A stretch of 64,000 bases of DNA from Chrysogorgia sp. JL179-B06 (lineage: Eukaryota; Cnidaria; Anthozoa; Scleralcyonacea; Chrysogorgiidae), in NCBI GenBank assembly GCA_035772405.1, contig JAYKKM010000005.1, positions 4,200,501 through 4,264,500 on the forward strand. Direction: 5' to 3'. Below, piece after piece: positions 25,727 to 37,204 of this stretch. Numbering within the stretch: the stretch's first letter is position 1; each line of letters opens with the position of its first letter. Under the pieces are notes generated by a model. That model had not been told where the DNA came from. It worked only from the letters and a program-made list of their open reading frames with translations, and made no database searches. The position numbers and the translations under genes were made by a program.

Positions 25727-26387
25727 GGTAGCATGATCCCTCTGAATACATTTTTAATACCATACAATATAACAATTAACCCTTACAACCATTTGATAGA
25801 ACATGACAAATAATATTTCCACACAAAAAGGTTGCATAAATTATGCTAATTAGCTGACGAAATAGCCGCCGATTGGTCAAAATCGGGATATACCTCAAAC
25901 AAGATTTCTCAGGCAGTTTTAGAGATAAGGTCCTGAAAGTTTCTGAGATTATAGCTTATATACTATAAGGCATATTCTGGTGGTAGCATTTTCAATATAA
26001 ACTTTCAGCTATTTTCTGACATGCTTTTTTCTTTTTTTTTCAATTTCCACCACCTAAATTATATTATGTCAGATAATTCAACAAGTATGAATCAGATTCA
26101 AAATTCCTATCACCATTCCCTAGATATTCCTGTTAGGAGGCTGTGGTGAAAATTATATTGAAATATATGGGAAAATGAGGGAGAAATAGTGTTTGGAAAA
26201 TGGCAAATTTGTTTGAAGTATATCCCGATTTTGACCAATCGGCGGCCATTTCGTCAGCTAATTAGCATAATGTTATGCAAACTTTTTGTGTGGAAATATT
26301 ATTTGTCATATGTTCTATCAAATGGTTGTAAGGGTTAATTGTTATATTGTATGGTATTAAAAATGTATTCAGAGGGATCTTGCTACC
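25727..26387. mobile_element. piggyBac-like foldback element
   Basis: Inverted arms of about 175 bases begin GGTAGCATGATCCCTCTG and end with the inverse (one or two mismatches). Both ends abut TTAA (25,723-25,726 and 26,388-26,391). No coding sequence. The inner arms contain ATATCCCGATTTTGACCAAT and its inverse. Confidence 0.85.
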
Positions 26388-27493
26388 TTAAGTGTCTTCG
26401 TAACCCTAACTCTTACGATAATGCTTTATTTTAGAAATAATAGCTAATTTTAATTTCGAATTTTACTGCCGATAGTCTATGTGACGTCATTTCGGGATTT
26501 ATATGAAACTTCACCCGTTTCATGCACTCACGTTGTTTCAACTTGGGTATTATAGATGTTTCTAAAATTCATTAATAATTCATGAGATAATCGTCCAATG
26601 AAATCCATCGAAATTCGTCACATGATGACCTCTTTATACCGTGATATAGACCGCCGCAGATCATTTAATATGCATATATAGATCACATTACCCATGTACC
26701 TTTATGATAAAGTACGTGTGATCTATATGCATGTTAAATGGAATAAACCGGGTCAGTTTACCGCAATCATCTGTAGTCGTTTGAGTTGATGTACAGAAGA
26801 TTTAGAACATTAAATCTTTCAAAATTACACAAGTTTGTCGCTGGATAAGCCAATTTTCGCCCTAATCGGTACTAACCTTGAAATATATCTATACCTCACC
26901 ATAATAGAACAACGTGTATACGGTCTCTGATATTTTAACAAATTATTACCACAAAATACCGTTTCTTTCACAGCGACAGACATTCCAAAATCAATCTTCC
27001 TTAAACTAGCTATAAGCTAGATACGAAATTATCTGTTGCTATCTCAGGTTCAAACAATTCGCTTCATTAAATTACAACCCAGCAGCAATAACCAACGTGC
27101 ATTTATCTGTCGAATATAGTCTTAAATAACAATATTTCAAGCTCCTCTGTGTAAATGTTGTCGAAAAAAAATATCATTTAAAACGGTACGGCTTGTTTAT
27201 GGCTCTATGAAGAATATATTATCGACTAGCGAAGTTCCTCATCTATTTAGCTCACTGCTAAGCGGGAAGTCCTTCGCTGGATCGAAACAAATGCAGTCAA
27301 ATTTGAATATTCAAAACGCAAGGCTAAATGGCATTGCACGCACCATTGCTGTTTCTGTCATTCAACCACTAACTTTCTGACAGTTCAATGAACGATAACA
27401 ACAATAGAACCATTGTGATGCGTAATCCTCTTATTATTTCAGTGGCTGACAAGACAAAAGGTGATTTCAGGAGCATCTAAAAACCTCATCATC

Positions 27494-27556
27494 GTGCTTT
27501 ATCATTGTATATAGCCGCTCGCCTTCGGCTCGCGTCTATATACAATGATAAAGCAC
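27494..27556. repeat. Hairpin repeat
   Basis: Arms GTGCTTTATCATTGTATATA and its inverse enclose a C/G-rich loop (CCGCTCGCCTTCGGCTCGCG) that itself folds. It is a short foldback element by appearance. No target duplication was resolved. Confidence 0.7.
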
Positions 27557-28492
27557 TCTGACTCGGTTTTTAAATAGTACTTAAAACGATCAAAGCATAT
27601 TTTATACAAGTTCATGTTTGTCATTCCACAATGGCGGTTATCCTCTTCTATTTTGTGTCTTTTCGACATCAGGGATTTAGGGGTCAACAATCCCCGTTCA
27701 TAATCAGGGTATGGGTCCTACAATATCACGGATGAAACATGCAAAAACAATAGCATTTCCCGTGTCTACCACTGGGTTCCTATGGCTTAAGAAACATCTG
27801 TAATATAGACAGCAGATGGCTATACAAAAGTTCTAATTTCTTATGTTTCACTGGCAATGTTAAATTCACATTGTTGCGGACATACTTGGGCTACGAAATC
27901 CTTTCTTTAAAGAACATAAACTATGACTTTTCATTGAAATAGCATACGCCAATGGTCCAATATAACTCGTAACATGCAATAAGTGTATTAGTTGTTGCGG
28001 TTTCGTATAAATATATTCCTGCACCTTTCCATTTATTTTCATAAATAAAAAATTCTGAACTTATTTTCACAGATAGTAGAATATCTCAATATCTCAATAT
28101 GATAGAATATAGAATATCTATAAAATATCTAAATATCTCTATATCGGATTTGATAAATGAAGAGTTATCTCTATATATAGGATTTGATAAATGAAGAGTT
28201 ATTTCATATCCATGTAATTTATAGCATTTTTCACATGCCATAAGTGGAAATTTTAGTCAATTCTCATTTCAAGTTATAAGTGTTGGTCCATTCCTTTCAG
28301 TTAGTTGATGAATTTGTGATATATCTAACGCTATATTTACCAGTGGCTTTGAGACAACCTATTAAAACAAAAGTTTAAAAGATTAAAATTTGATCAATAA
28401 AAACGCAACGATTAAGAACGAAATGAGCGTTATGTGAAGCGAGATTGAAGTTATGGGCGATACGTGGACGATCGTCAAGCTCAAATTATTTT

Positions 28493-28565
28493 GAGTCCCG
28501 TACAGGAATCTAACCTGTAACCTGATTGCCGATGAGACGCTCTAACCATTGAGCTACCAAGACTC
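28493..28565 (-). repeat. tRNA-like relic
   Basis: Same family as the relic at 3,119: GAGTC ends, A-box-like TAGCTCAATGGTTAGAGC and a B-box-like arm on the minus strand. Acceptor and anticodon geometry are non-canonical. A second copy is embedded in the inverted repeat starting at 28,649. Confidence 0.5.
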
Positions 28566-28648
28566 AGATGGAGAGAGGAGGTTACAATGATGTACTGATT
28601 CAATTGATATATGTACTGCCTATGCGGTAATATATCGGTAATGCTTGG

Positions 28649-29136
28649 ATGCGTTAATATACACAATGCTGTAGTGATTGTGGGAGAGCTCGGAGTAGAC
28701 AGACGATACGTGGACGATCGTCAAGCTCATATCCACAGAAAAATGATTCTGAGTCCCGTACAGGAATCGAACCTGTAACCTGATTGCCGATTGTTCGATT
28801 CCTGTACGGGACTCAGAATAATTTTTCTGAGGATATGAGCTTGACGATCGTCGTACACTGTAAAAACAGACTGGTTGAAACAACCGATTTTATAGGTTGT
28901 CTCAGATTCATACCAATCTTACTGGTTGAAATAACCAAATATTTTGGTTAAAATGACCGTATTTTGGTTGTTTCAACCAATAAAATTGGGCTGTTTCAAC
29001 CCGTAAAAAAGGTCAATTGGTGAATCTGAGACAACCATATTTAAGCGGTTGTTTTAACCAGTCTGTTTTTACAGTGTATCGTCTGTCTACTCCGAGCTCT
29101 CCCACATTCACTACAACATTGTGTATATTAACGCAT
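28649..29136. repeat. Inverted repeat with tRNA-like sequence at its centre, interrupted by a MITE
   Basis: The left arm (28,649-28,771) begins ATGCGTTAATATACACAAT and ends in GTACAGGAATCGAAC. The right arm (about 28,793-29,136) is its inverse, interrupted by the MITE at 28,856-29,076. The word ACGATCGTCAAGCTCA in the arms also occurs in each segmental unit (for example 5,640 and 13,764), so the arms derive from that dispersed family. Confidence 0.75.
28856..29076. mobile_element. Tc1/mariner-type MITE with TA duplication
   Basis: Termini CACTGTAAAAACAGACTGG and the inverse CCAGTCTGTTTTTACAGTG, each flanked by TA. Removing one TA and the element re-pairs the surrounding inverted repeat arms, which confirms the boundaries. 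No coding sequence. Confidence 0.82.
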
Positions 29137-29720
29137 TGAAGTTGTGGTCGGCGAAAATTGCCTGGGATCGGGCGGTAACATGACACCCAGAATTTCTGGG
29201 TGTTTTGATATGATAATTTATGTAGTTTTTATTCCTTTTCTTTGTTTATTTTGTTGACGTGATAATGATGAGTGAGATATATTCATCGCTCTGCAAAAAG
29301 CATTATAATTAAAGAAACTAGCTAGCATAATATACCGTAGACCCATAATTATCTCGTATATATAGAATGCAGTTTTTGAGAATTAACATAAGTCACTATA
29401 TTTCTAATTCGCGGTAAAATTTAATTATTTAATTATGGTAACACTATAAGTTACAACTTATATATAAGGCAGTATAAATGCACCAACTTATGTCGTATTC
29501 CAGTAGGATCCACCGGTTTTCGTTGGTTGGCTTGCTCAACATTTTTAACGAACCCGAAACTTGGTGATAGGCCGTTGAGAGATGGGTAACGACTGCTCTT
29601 TTTATCGTGCACACATTTTGCGTGTACAGTTATTGGGTGGCACTCGTTTCAACAATATTTTCGATATATTGCACGAATACGAGAGGCAGGTCTTCCACTA
29701 TATACATGTAAGTGACTTTA

Positions 29721-29882
<162 letters not shown>

Positions 29883-29916
29883 CTAACAATCAATATTAGG
29901 AATCAGCTATAATTTT

Positions 29917-30046
29917 GAGCATCAGCCAGCATGCAGCATGCATGAGCATGAGCACGAACAGAAGCATCAGCATTAGCATAAGCATGAGCATAAACAATAA
30001 ATATAAGCGTCAGCATAAGCATAAACATGAGCATAAGCATATAACT
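29917..30046. repeat. Imperfect (GCATRA)n repeat in the PGM intron
   Basis: A run of GCATAA, GCATGA and GCATCA hexamers. The open minus-strand frame across it is a by-product of the repeat. Confidence 0.7.
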
Positions 30047-30244
30047 CCAAGCAAATGTTAAGTGCAGAACAAAAGGCAAAACTAAGAAAAATATCTTTGT
30101 TTTGCTTCGCGACTCCGCAAAGGAGAAGATATATTTTGTTTGCGTCTCAAGAAAAATGAAACCACACAATAAAAACAAAAATTATAATGCAAATTTGGGA
30201 GAATTCGAAAATTTATGTGAACCTGAGCAGTAGGCAAAGGTTTA

Positions 30245-30895
30245 GGGACCGTTCATTATTTATAGCATAGGGGTGGGTGGGATAATATGAGGGTGGGGGG
30301 GCTATACAATGTTGAACTTGTGTTATGGGGGGGGGGGTCCCTTGGATTTGTTCAACCTTGTAGGGGGGATATGACAATTTGTGTCAGTTTGACATAAAAC
30401 GTACAAAAATAACTTAAGACCATGCTTAAGAGAAACGAGGAAGACCCACTTTATACTATGGATTCCTCTCCTAATATCTTTATGCTCCCTTGATATTAGA
30501 GATTTTAGCAAATGTATTTTAATAGTTGGTGATACAACTTAAATCTCGAATGTAAATTAGGAAACTAATCTAAAATTGTGAGTATTTTAATAACCAATTT
30601 CACAAAACTATTCAACAAACATGATATTATTATATTAGTAAACACTAGGAATCCTTAATTGTTGTATAAAATATAAAAATAGTGTAACAAACTGCACGCA
30701 TGGGAAACAATCGTTAATCGTTATAGCTCTTTATATACCGAGTTTTGTCTGAAGGGGGGGGTATATATTAAATATTTCATTATGATAGGGGGTTCAAAAA
30801 TTTTGAAAGCATCAAATAGGGGGGGTACTATAAGATTTGCTTATATGATAAGGAATATTCCACACACCCCTATGCTATAAATAATGAACGGTCCC
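30245..30895. mobile_element. PIF/Harbinger-like MITE in the PGM intron
   Basis: Termini GGGACCGTTCATTATTTATA and its inverse, flanked by TTA on both sides (30,242-30,244 and 30,896-30,898), as expected for the 3-bp TWA targets of PIF/Harbinger elements. The interior is rich in G runs and has no transposase. Confidence 0.75.
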
Positions 30896-31348
30896 TTACC
30901 AACAGGTTGTGTAAACATGGGCAGCCATTTCCTTATAAAATAAGACTAAGAAATGTACCGTGACGTCATAACCGTGTTTGCATATAGTCTGATGCAAACA
31001 CGGTAGCTGACCAATCACAGCGTTCGTAAGATTTTAGGATATTACTTAACTGCGCGGGATACGAACTTTAAACTTCCAATGATGGTAATGTATCTCAAGA
31101 GTGAGAGAAGCGAATGATTCAGAGATATATTAAGAAGAGGAAAGATAAACTTCTTATCTCCAAGCGATCATGCAGGTAATATTTTGTTTATTATTATGTT
31201 GAAATTGATGAAATAACAATAAATATATTCACATGTGAAGATAAAGATGATATCTTCACAGCTGATAGTGAAGAAATAATTTCTATACTAACATGTAAAA
31301 ATATCACTTTGTCTGAATAGCACAAAACCTATAGATTTCGCAGTGTAC

Positions 31349-31544
31349 CTGTTGCTTTGCTATACTTCCGTCAATAGGATCTTCGTAATAAAAATCATCG
31401 CCATATTTTACTTCGTATTTTTTTTCACCGCCACTACCAACGCCAGAATACTTCGTACCGATAAAGTTGACATCACTCACAACTTGACGAAGTTTTCCGA
31501 TCATTTTATTCGCAGCATCCAGTTCAACAGTTTCATAATCATAC
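31349..31544 (-). CDS. PGM1: Phosphoglucomutase (PGM1-type), domain 4 exon
   Basis: A 196-base exon: acceptor TTTCATAG ending at 31,545, donor CAG|GTACAC at 31,349/31,348. The first base completes a split Arg codon, then YDYETVELDAANKMIGKLRQ follows and the exon ends DPIDGSIAKQQ. The pattern (RYDYE-VE-ANKM-L and DPVDGS) is typical of the C-terminal domain of PGM1/PGM5. It joins in frame to the exon at 29,748-29,882. The upstream intron begins with the 17-bp minisatellite, and the next element upstream is the Polinton. No earlier PGM exon was recognised to 64,000, so this intron may be very long or the gene may be broken. Confidence 0.85.
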
Positions 31545-31617
31545 CTATGAAACGGAGGAAAAAACCTGTTACATACTAGAAGAAGAAGAACTTTGTTAAG
31601 CCCAGTATCCCAGTATT

Positions 31618-34318
31618 CCAGTGTGGAATAACATGCACAGTGTGGAATAACACACAGTGTGGAATAACATGCAGTGTGGAATAACACGCAGTGTGGAATA
31701 ACATGCACAGTGTAGAATAACACACAGTGTGGAATAACACGCAGTGTGGAATAACATGCAGTGTGGAATAACACGCGGTGTGGAATAACATGCAGTGTGG
31801 AATAACATGCAGTGTGGAATAACACGCAGTGTGGAATAACATGCAGTGTGGAATAACACGCAGTGTGGAATAACATGCAGTGTGGAATAACACGCAGTGT
31901 GGAATAACATGCACAGTGTAGAATAACACACAGTGTGGAATAACATGCAGTGTGGAATAACACACAGTGTGGAATAACATGCAGTGTGGAATAACACGCA
32001 GTGTGGAATAACATGCACAGTGTAGAATAACACACAGTGTGGAATAACATGCAGTGTGGAATAACACACAGTGTGGAATAACATGCAGTGTGGAATAACA
32101 TGCAGTGTGGAATAACATGCAGTGTGGAATAACACACAGTGTGGAATAACATGCAGTGTGGAATAACACGCAGTGTGGAATAACATGCAGTGTGGAATAA
32201 CACGCAGTGTGGAATAACACGCAGTGTGGAATAACACACAGTGTGGAATAACATGCAGTGTGGAATAACACGCAGTGTGGAATAACATGCAGTGTGGAAT
32301 AACACGCAGTGTGGAATAACACGCAGTGTGGAATAACATGCAGTGTGGAATAAACACGCGGTGTGGAATAACATGCAGTGTGGAATAACACGCAGTGTGG
32401 AATAACACGCAGTGTGGAATAACATGCAGTGTGGAATAACACGCAGTGTGGAATAACACGCAGTGTGGAATAACACGCAGTGTGGAATAACATGCATGTG
32501 GAATAACACGCAGTGTGGAATAACATGCAGTGTGGAATAACACGCAGTGTGGAATAACACGCAGTGTGGAATAACATGCAGTGTGGAATAACACGCAGTG
32601 TGGAATAACATGCACAGTGTGGAATAACACACAGTGTGGAATAACATGCAGTGTGGAATAACACGCAGTGTGGAATAACATGCACAGTGTAGAATAACAC
32701 ACAGTGTGGAATAACATGCAGTGTGGAATAACACGCAGTGTGGAATAACATGCAGTGTGGAATAACACGCAGTGTGGAATAACACGCAGTGTGGAATAAC
32801 ACACAGTGTGGAATAACATGCAGTGTGGAATAACACGCAGTGTGGAATAACATGCAGTGTGGAATAACACGCAGTGTGGAATAACACGCAGTGTGGAATA
32901 ACATGCAGTGTGGAATAACACGCGGTGTGGAATAACATGCAGTGTGGAATAACACGCAGTGTGGAATAACACGCAGTGTGGAATAACATGCAGTGTGGAA
33001 TAACACGCAGTGTGGAATAACACGCAGTGTGGAATAACACGCAGTGTGGAATAACATGCATGTGGAATAACACGCAGTGTGGAATAACATGCAGTGTGGA
33101 ATAACACGCAGTGTGGAATAACACGCAGTGTGGAATAACATGCAGTGTGGAATAACACGCAGTGTGGAATAACATGCACAGTGTGGAATAACACACAGTG
33201 TGGAATAACATGCAGTGTGGAATAACACGCAGTGTGGAATAACATGCAGTGTGGAATAACACGCAGTGTGGAATAACATGCAGTGTGGAATAATACGCAG
33301 TGTGGAATAATACGCAGTGTGGAATAACACGCAGTGTGGAATAACACGCAGTGTGGAATAATATGCAGTGTGGAATAACACGCAGTGTGGAATAACACAC
33401 AGTGTGGAATAACATGCAGTGTGGAATAACACACAGTGTGGAATAACACACAGTGTGGACTAACACGCAGTGTGGAATAACATGCAGTGTGGAATAACAC
33501 ACAGTGTGGAATAACATGCAGTGTGGAATAACACACAGTGTGGAATAACACACAGTGTGGACTAACACGCAGTGTGGAATAACATACAGTGTGGAATAAC
33601 ACGCAGTGTGGAATAACATGCAGTGTGGAATAACACACAGTGTGGAATAACATGCAGTGTGGAATAACATGCATGAAGTGTGGAATGACAAGCAGCGCAG
33701 GGTAACACGCAGTGTGGAATAACACGCAGTGTGGAATAACATGCACAGTGTGGAATAACACGCAGTGTGGAATAACACGCAGTGTGGAATAACACACAGT
33801 GTGGACTAACACGCAGTGTGGAATAACATGCAGTGTGGAATAACACACAGTGTGGACTAACACGCAGTGTGGACTAACACGCAGTGTGGAATAACACACA
33901 GTGTGGACTAACACGCAGTGTGGAATAACATGCAGTGTGGAATAACATGCAGTGTGCAATAACACACAGTGTGGAATAACATGCAGTGTGGAATAACATG
34001 CATGAAGTGTGGAATGACAAGCAGCGCAGGGTAACACGCAGTGTGGAATAACACGCAGTGTGGAATAACATGCACAGTGTGGAATAACACGCAGTGTGGA
34101 ATAACACGCAGTGTGGAATAACACGCAGTGTGGAATAACACACAGTGTGGACTAACACGCAGTGTGGAATAACATGCAGTGTGGAATAACACACAGTGTG
34201 GACTAACACGCAGTGTGGACTAACGCGCAGTGTGGAATAACACACAGTGTGGACTAACACGCAGTGTGGAATAACATGCATGAAGTGTGGAATAACAAGC
34301 AGCGCAGGGTAACACGCG
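31618..34318. repeat. 17-bp minisatellite (about 2.7 kb)
   Basis: Roughly 155-160 copies of ACACGCAGTGTGGAATA and variants (ATGCAGTGTGG, ACACAGTGTGG, GTGTGGACT). There is higher-order structure: rare variants such as ACACGCGGTGTGG recur about 570 bases apart (near 31,770, 32,354 and 32,924), and CATGCATGTGGAATAA recurs near 32,490 and 33,056. The block with AAGCAGCGCAGGGTAAC occurs near 33,690, 34,018 and 34,300. It sits in the intron upstream of the PGM exon. Confidence 0.95.
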
Positions 34319-34637
34319 CTAAAGAACTGTAAACTGCTTCTCGTCTCAGCTTTCGGTTAGCGTCAGGAGCTTTTAGGTGGCACAGAAAAAAGAAGCTGTT
34401 TACCGCGCGTTGCGATTTGCATGACACCCAACTGTTAAGAGAAACGCCGCGGTCTCAGCAGTGACTATATAACGTCAACAAATTTTATTATGTTATTTTG
34501 AAGAACTTTTAAAATGATAAAGTAACTTCTTTTGAAGATTTTTGCTTCTTCGCTTTGTTTTTGAAATATTTCAGTTTGTTTGATATGCAAATATCTGGAA
34601 TTTCGTCACACATGCATGACCTACCGGAGAAGTTTGT
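34319..34637. other. Gap between minisatellite and Polinton, ending in the left half of an old MITE
   Basis: No gene. From about 34,466 to 34,637 the sequence (AACGTCAACAAATTT, AGAACTTTTAAAATG, TTTGATATGCAAAT) is inverse to 54,877-55,173 on the far side of the Polinton. It resembles the palindromic MITE at 18,733-19,195. The Polinton therefore landed near the centre of a MITE of that family. Confidence 0.65.
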
Positions 34638-34643
34638 ATATTA
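34638..34643. repeat. Left 6-bp target duplication of the Polinton
   Basis: ATATTA, matched perfectly by 54,871-54,876. Six bases is the size made by Polinton integrases. Confidence 0.9.
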
Positions 34644-35486
34644 AGTAGTATAGAGAGTGGGGCTGCGGGCTCATCAATGTCAACCGTAATATAAACGCCA
34701 AAACATCACCAAATTTGTACCGAGCCACAACTCAGCAATGTTTCGGTATTTACGTTTTACAGTTGACATTGGTGAGCTCACAGCCTCACTCTCTGTGCTA
34801 CTTTGGTAGTCATTAGTCAATCTAGACGCCCCTCCCACGTTTTCTACTAAATTGATGCCAAACACTAACGAAAAATACCAAGTCGCGATTTTCGCTAAAT
34901 TTAGAGATAGAATGTGTCGCTTCATCGTTTTCACACCAAATTTGTACCAAGCCACAACTCGGCAATGTTTCAGTGTTTACGTTTACAGTTGACATTGGTG
35001 AGCTCACAGCCCCACTATCTATACTACTATGGTAGTCATTAGTCAATCTAGACACCCCTCCCACGTTTTCTACTCAATTGATGCCAAACACTAACGAAAA
35101 ATACCAAATCACAATTTCAGCCATATTTAAAAAATAGAATGTGTCGCTTCGTCATTTTCGCATATTTTTAAAAATAGAATGTGTCGCTTCAACATTTTCA
35201 CATATTTAAAAAATAGAGAGTGTCGTTTCAACATTTTCACGTATTTAAAAAATAGAAAGTGTCGTTTCATTATTTTCGCATTTTTTGTTCAACAAACTAT
35301 AACCACCGACGCGTTCTGCCGCTGTCTCAATTCACGCGCGAAAAAAACCCACTAGATTTTGGTTCTAGTGGTGATGTTTATCCAAATGGATAGCGAAATG
35401 GCGCTCTTTTGATTGGCTAACAACATTGACTAACAAATAGCCAGTTGTTTCGCGAATTAGTCCGTTTGTTCACTATTTTCAGTGTT
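34644..35486. repeat. Left terminal inverted repeat of the Polinton
   Basis: 843 bases, nearly perfect inverse of 54,027-54,870. It contains two imperfect ~220-bp direct repeats (about 34,680-34,915 and 34,916-35,100, sharing CCACAACTC-GCAATGTTTC and GGTAGTCATTAGTCAATCTA). Four to five ~40-bp repeats (AAAATAGAATGTGTCGCTTC) lie at about 35,110-35,285. TIR tandem repeats are common in Polintons. The inner end runs into the coding end of the adjacent gene. Confidence 0.92.
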
Positions 35487-35735
35487 TGTCACCTCACTTC
35501 TAAAATGGTGATCGTACACATATTTCGACGTTGTGATTCCTCCCGACAACAAGCCTAAGAAAGGTACGTACGGCGTCACAACCGCGACAATGCTCTCAAC
35601 GTCTTTCTTTAGTAACGGGTCTTTTTGTAACTCATCGTTTAGTTCGTCAGGGTTCTCAATAGCGTTCAACCCATCCAGTAAGCTAGCGAATTTGCTGATT
35701 AGCAAGTCGGTGAGAAAAGCGTTTGCAATTTCCAT
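35457..35735 (-). CDS. Small protein at the left end, C-terminus inside the TIR
   Basis: 92 residues from ATG at 35,735. The N-terminal half is amphipathic (FLTDLLISKFASLLDGL), followed by an acidic stretch and a hydrophobic segment (VAVVTPYVPFLGLLSGG). The last residues NTENSEQTD are identical to the last residues of the DNA polymerase, because both genes end within the TIR. Its start overlaps the out-of-frame tail of the ATPase fragment by 53 bases. It could be the surviving C-terminal part of a larger protein whose front was lost in the deletion that truncated the ATPase. Family not recognised. Confidence 0.45.
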   Translation of the reverse strand: MEIANAFLTDLLISKFASLLDGLNAIENPDELNDELQKDPLLKKDVESIVAVVTPYVPFLGLLSGGITTSKYVYDHHFRSEVTNTENSEQTD

Positions 35736-35928
35736 TGTCTATCGCTAACACGTCAGGGTCGCGCACATATTTCCAATCTTGATACGCTTTGTTCCACTCA
35801 AAAGTAGGACAAATCAACACAATGTAGTCAAATTTGCCGCGATACTCAGATTCCAGTGTGTTGAGTAAATAATGCGTCTTACCACAAGCTGTCATACCAA
35901 CAATTAGCGCATTAAACGGAGTCTCCAT
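35683..35928 (-). pseudogene. ATP: Genome-packaging ATPase, truncated after Walker A
   Basis: From ATG at 35,928, 15 bases after the capsid gene stop. The first 63 or so residues are typical of the FtsK/HerA-type packaging ATPases of Polintons and related viruses: FNALIVGMTACGKTHYLL with the Walker A loop GMTACGKT, then FDYIVLICPTFEWNKAYQDW. After DPDVLAI the reading leaves the family and becomes the shifted frame of the neighbouring small gene, ending at 81 residues. Family members are about 200-280 residues. The Walker B and later motifs are missing, so a deletion of several hundred bases is the simplest explanation. It would power DNA packaging into capsids, but this copy cannot work. Confidence 0.88.
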
Positions 35929-35943
35929 TAAATTGCGTTTGAT

Positions 35944-37182
35944 TTAATACTGGATTGATTGCAACCCATTGTTCATAAAGTTGACCAACCCATCACTTAT
36001 CACAAACACCCTGCACATGACATTTGCGGTCGTCGCTTTCTTTGTGATTTCAAGAAGCACGCCGGATTGTGTGTTCACAATTTTTTTACCAGTGGCGACG
36101 TTGTAATTATCTTGGACGCTCCTCAAGTCGATGACCAACGCAAAACCATCTTTATAGAACTTCTGCATGGTCATGAACTGAGCGTGTTCTTCACTCAACC
36201 CAAACAATCGTTTCGCTTCTGCATAGAACTTTGACTTTGGGATGCCTTGTGAGTACACACTATTTGGTACACCTTCAATTGTGACTCTAACACTCTCGAT
36301 ATTTGGGTAAAGAAACTCCTCGCTGTCTGCTCGCACCTTATTCGTGAATAGCAACACAATTGCCTTCATGCTTTTTCTTGGTAGATTAACATTCTCGTTC
36401 ACAATGGTCGTACCTTTATCCCATTCAGTGGTTTTCATCAACGTAACGTGCTCATATGCCAAACTACGACCACTTGCGTAACCCGACGTTATCTCATCAG
36501 AGAGCTCCTGGTTATCGATCGTTTCATACTCAAGCTCGAGGTTCTCCAGAGTGTATCCACCTACACTTTCATTGGATTGCGCCACCATGATGTCTGTAGC
36601 CTTCGGAAGTGTGATCACATACTGCAAGTTATTATTCATGCTAAAAGGAGCGTACAACCCGTGGTCATTCATGATTTTACCAAGCTTAATCCGCTGTTTC
36701 GTCCCAATCACACCAAACATTAACGCGTCACTAACTTTAGCGACGTTTCCACTTGTCGCGCCACTGTCGTCCTTAGAAATTAGCTTTCTCAAGTTTTCAG
36801 AGCCAACACCATAGTCGACCATTTGGTCTCGCGCAGTAACACTTTCCCAAAGGTCGCGATAGACACCAGTGTAATTTTCCCCATTGTTGTCATACACAGT
36901 TTCCCCAGCTAGTTTCACAACAAGTTTCTCACAAAGCAACTTGCTTACATTATTCAAGAACCAACTTTTGTCATTCGCGTTCTTAAAGTCGAACACTAAA
37001 CCCAACGATCCAGGTACCAAACAGCTGCTAACCTTAAGCTTCGGTATGTCAATGTAAAGTTCCTCACCAGGACTGACTTTATTAGGGTTCAACGTGATCA
37101 CATGCTGCGTTCTCACCCCTTTTATGACGCCCATGGTCGCTCGTCTAAAACCGGGACTCAATTCTGCTGACGTGACGTTCAT
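35944..37182 (-). CDS. MCP: Major capsid protein (double jelly-roll type)
   Basis: 412 residues from a good ATG at 37,182, open throughout. Blocks typical of Polinton major capsid proteins are seen: YGVGSENLRKLI in the first half, LYAPFSMNNNLQYVITLP in the middle, YKDGFALVIDLRSVQDN and SGVLLEITKKATTANVMCRV near the end. The adenovirus hexon/PRD1-like double jelly roll is mostly beta-strand, and the sequence (short hydrophobic alternations, Gly/Asn turns) agrees. It would form the hexameric capsomers of an icosahedral shell. It lies between the membrane-protein gene and the ATPase, the usual neighbourhood. Identification is by position and these blocks; a structure prediction would settle it. 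Confidence 0.75.
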   Translation of the reverse strand: MNVTSAELSPGFRRATMGVIKGVRTQHVITLNPNKVSPGEELYIDIPKLKVSSCLVPGSLGLVFDFKNANDKSWFLNNVSKLLCEKLVVKLAGETVYDNNGENYTGVYRDLWESVTARDQMVDYGVGSENLRKLISKDDSGATSGNVAKVSDALMFGVIGTKQRIKLGKIMNDHGLYAPFSMNNNLQYVITLPKATDIMVAQSNESVGGYTLENLELEYETIDNQELSDEITSGYASGRSLAYEHVTLMKTTEWDKGTTIVNENVNLPRKSMKAIVLLFTNKVRADSEEFLYPNIESVRVTIEGVPNSVYSQGIPKSKFYAEAKRLFGLSEEHAQFMTMQKFYKDGFALVIDLRSVQDNYNVATGKKIVNTQSGVLLEITKKATTANVMCRVFVISDGLVNFMNNGLQSIQY

Positions 37183-37204
37183 ATACTTTGCATATGTTTT
37201 GTTA

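Noticed and set aside
29903..30178. 91-codon minus-strand frame
   Set aside because: Half of it is the GCATRA repeat; it sits in the phosphoglucomutase intron without splice or start evidence.
31304..34281. Very long minus-strand open frames of 618-842 codons
   Set aside because: They are translations of a 17-bp tandem repeat in three frames. The only real coding part is the phosphoglucomutase exon at 31,349-31,544, which has its own splice sites.
31618..34318. CRISPR-like array
   Set aside because: Repeats are head-to-tail with no unique spacers, in a eukaryotic intron. It is a minisatellite.
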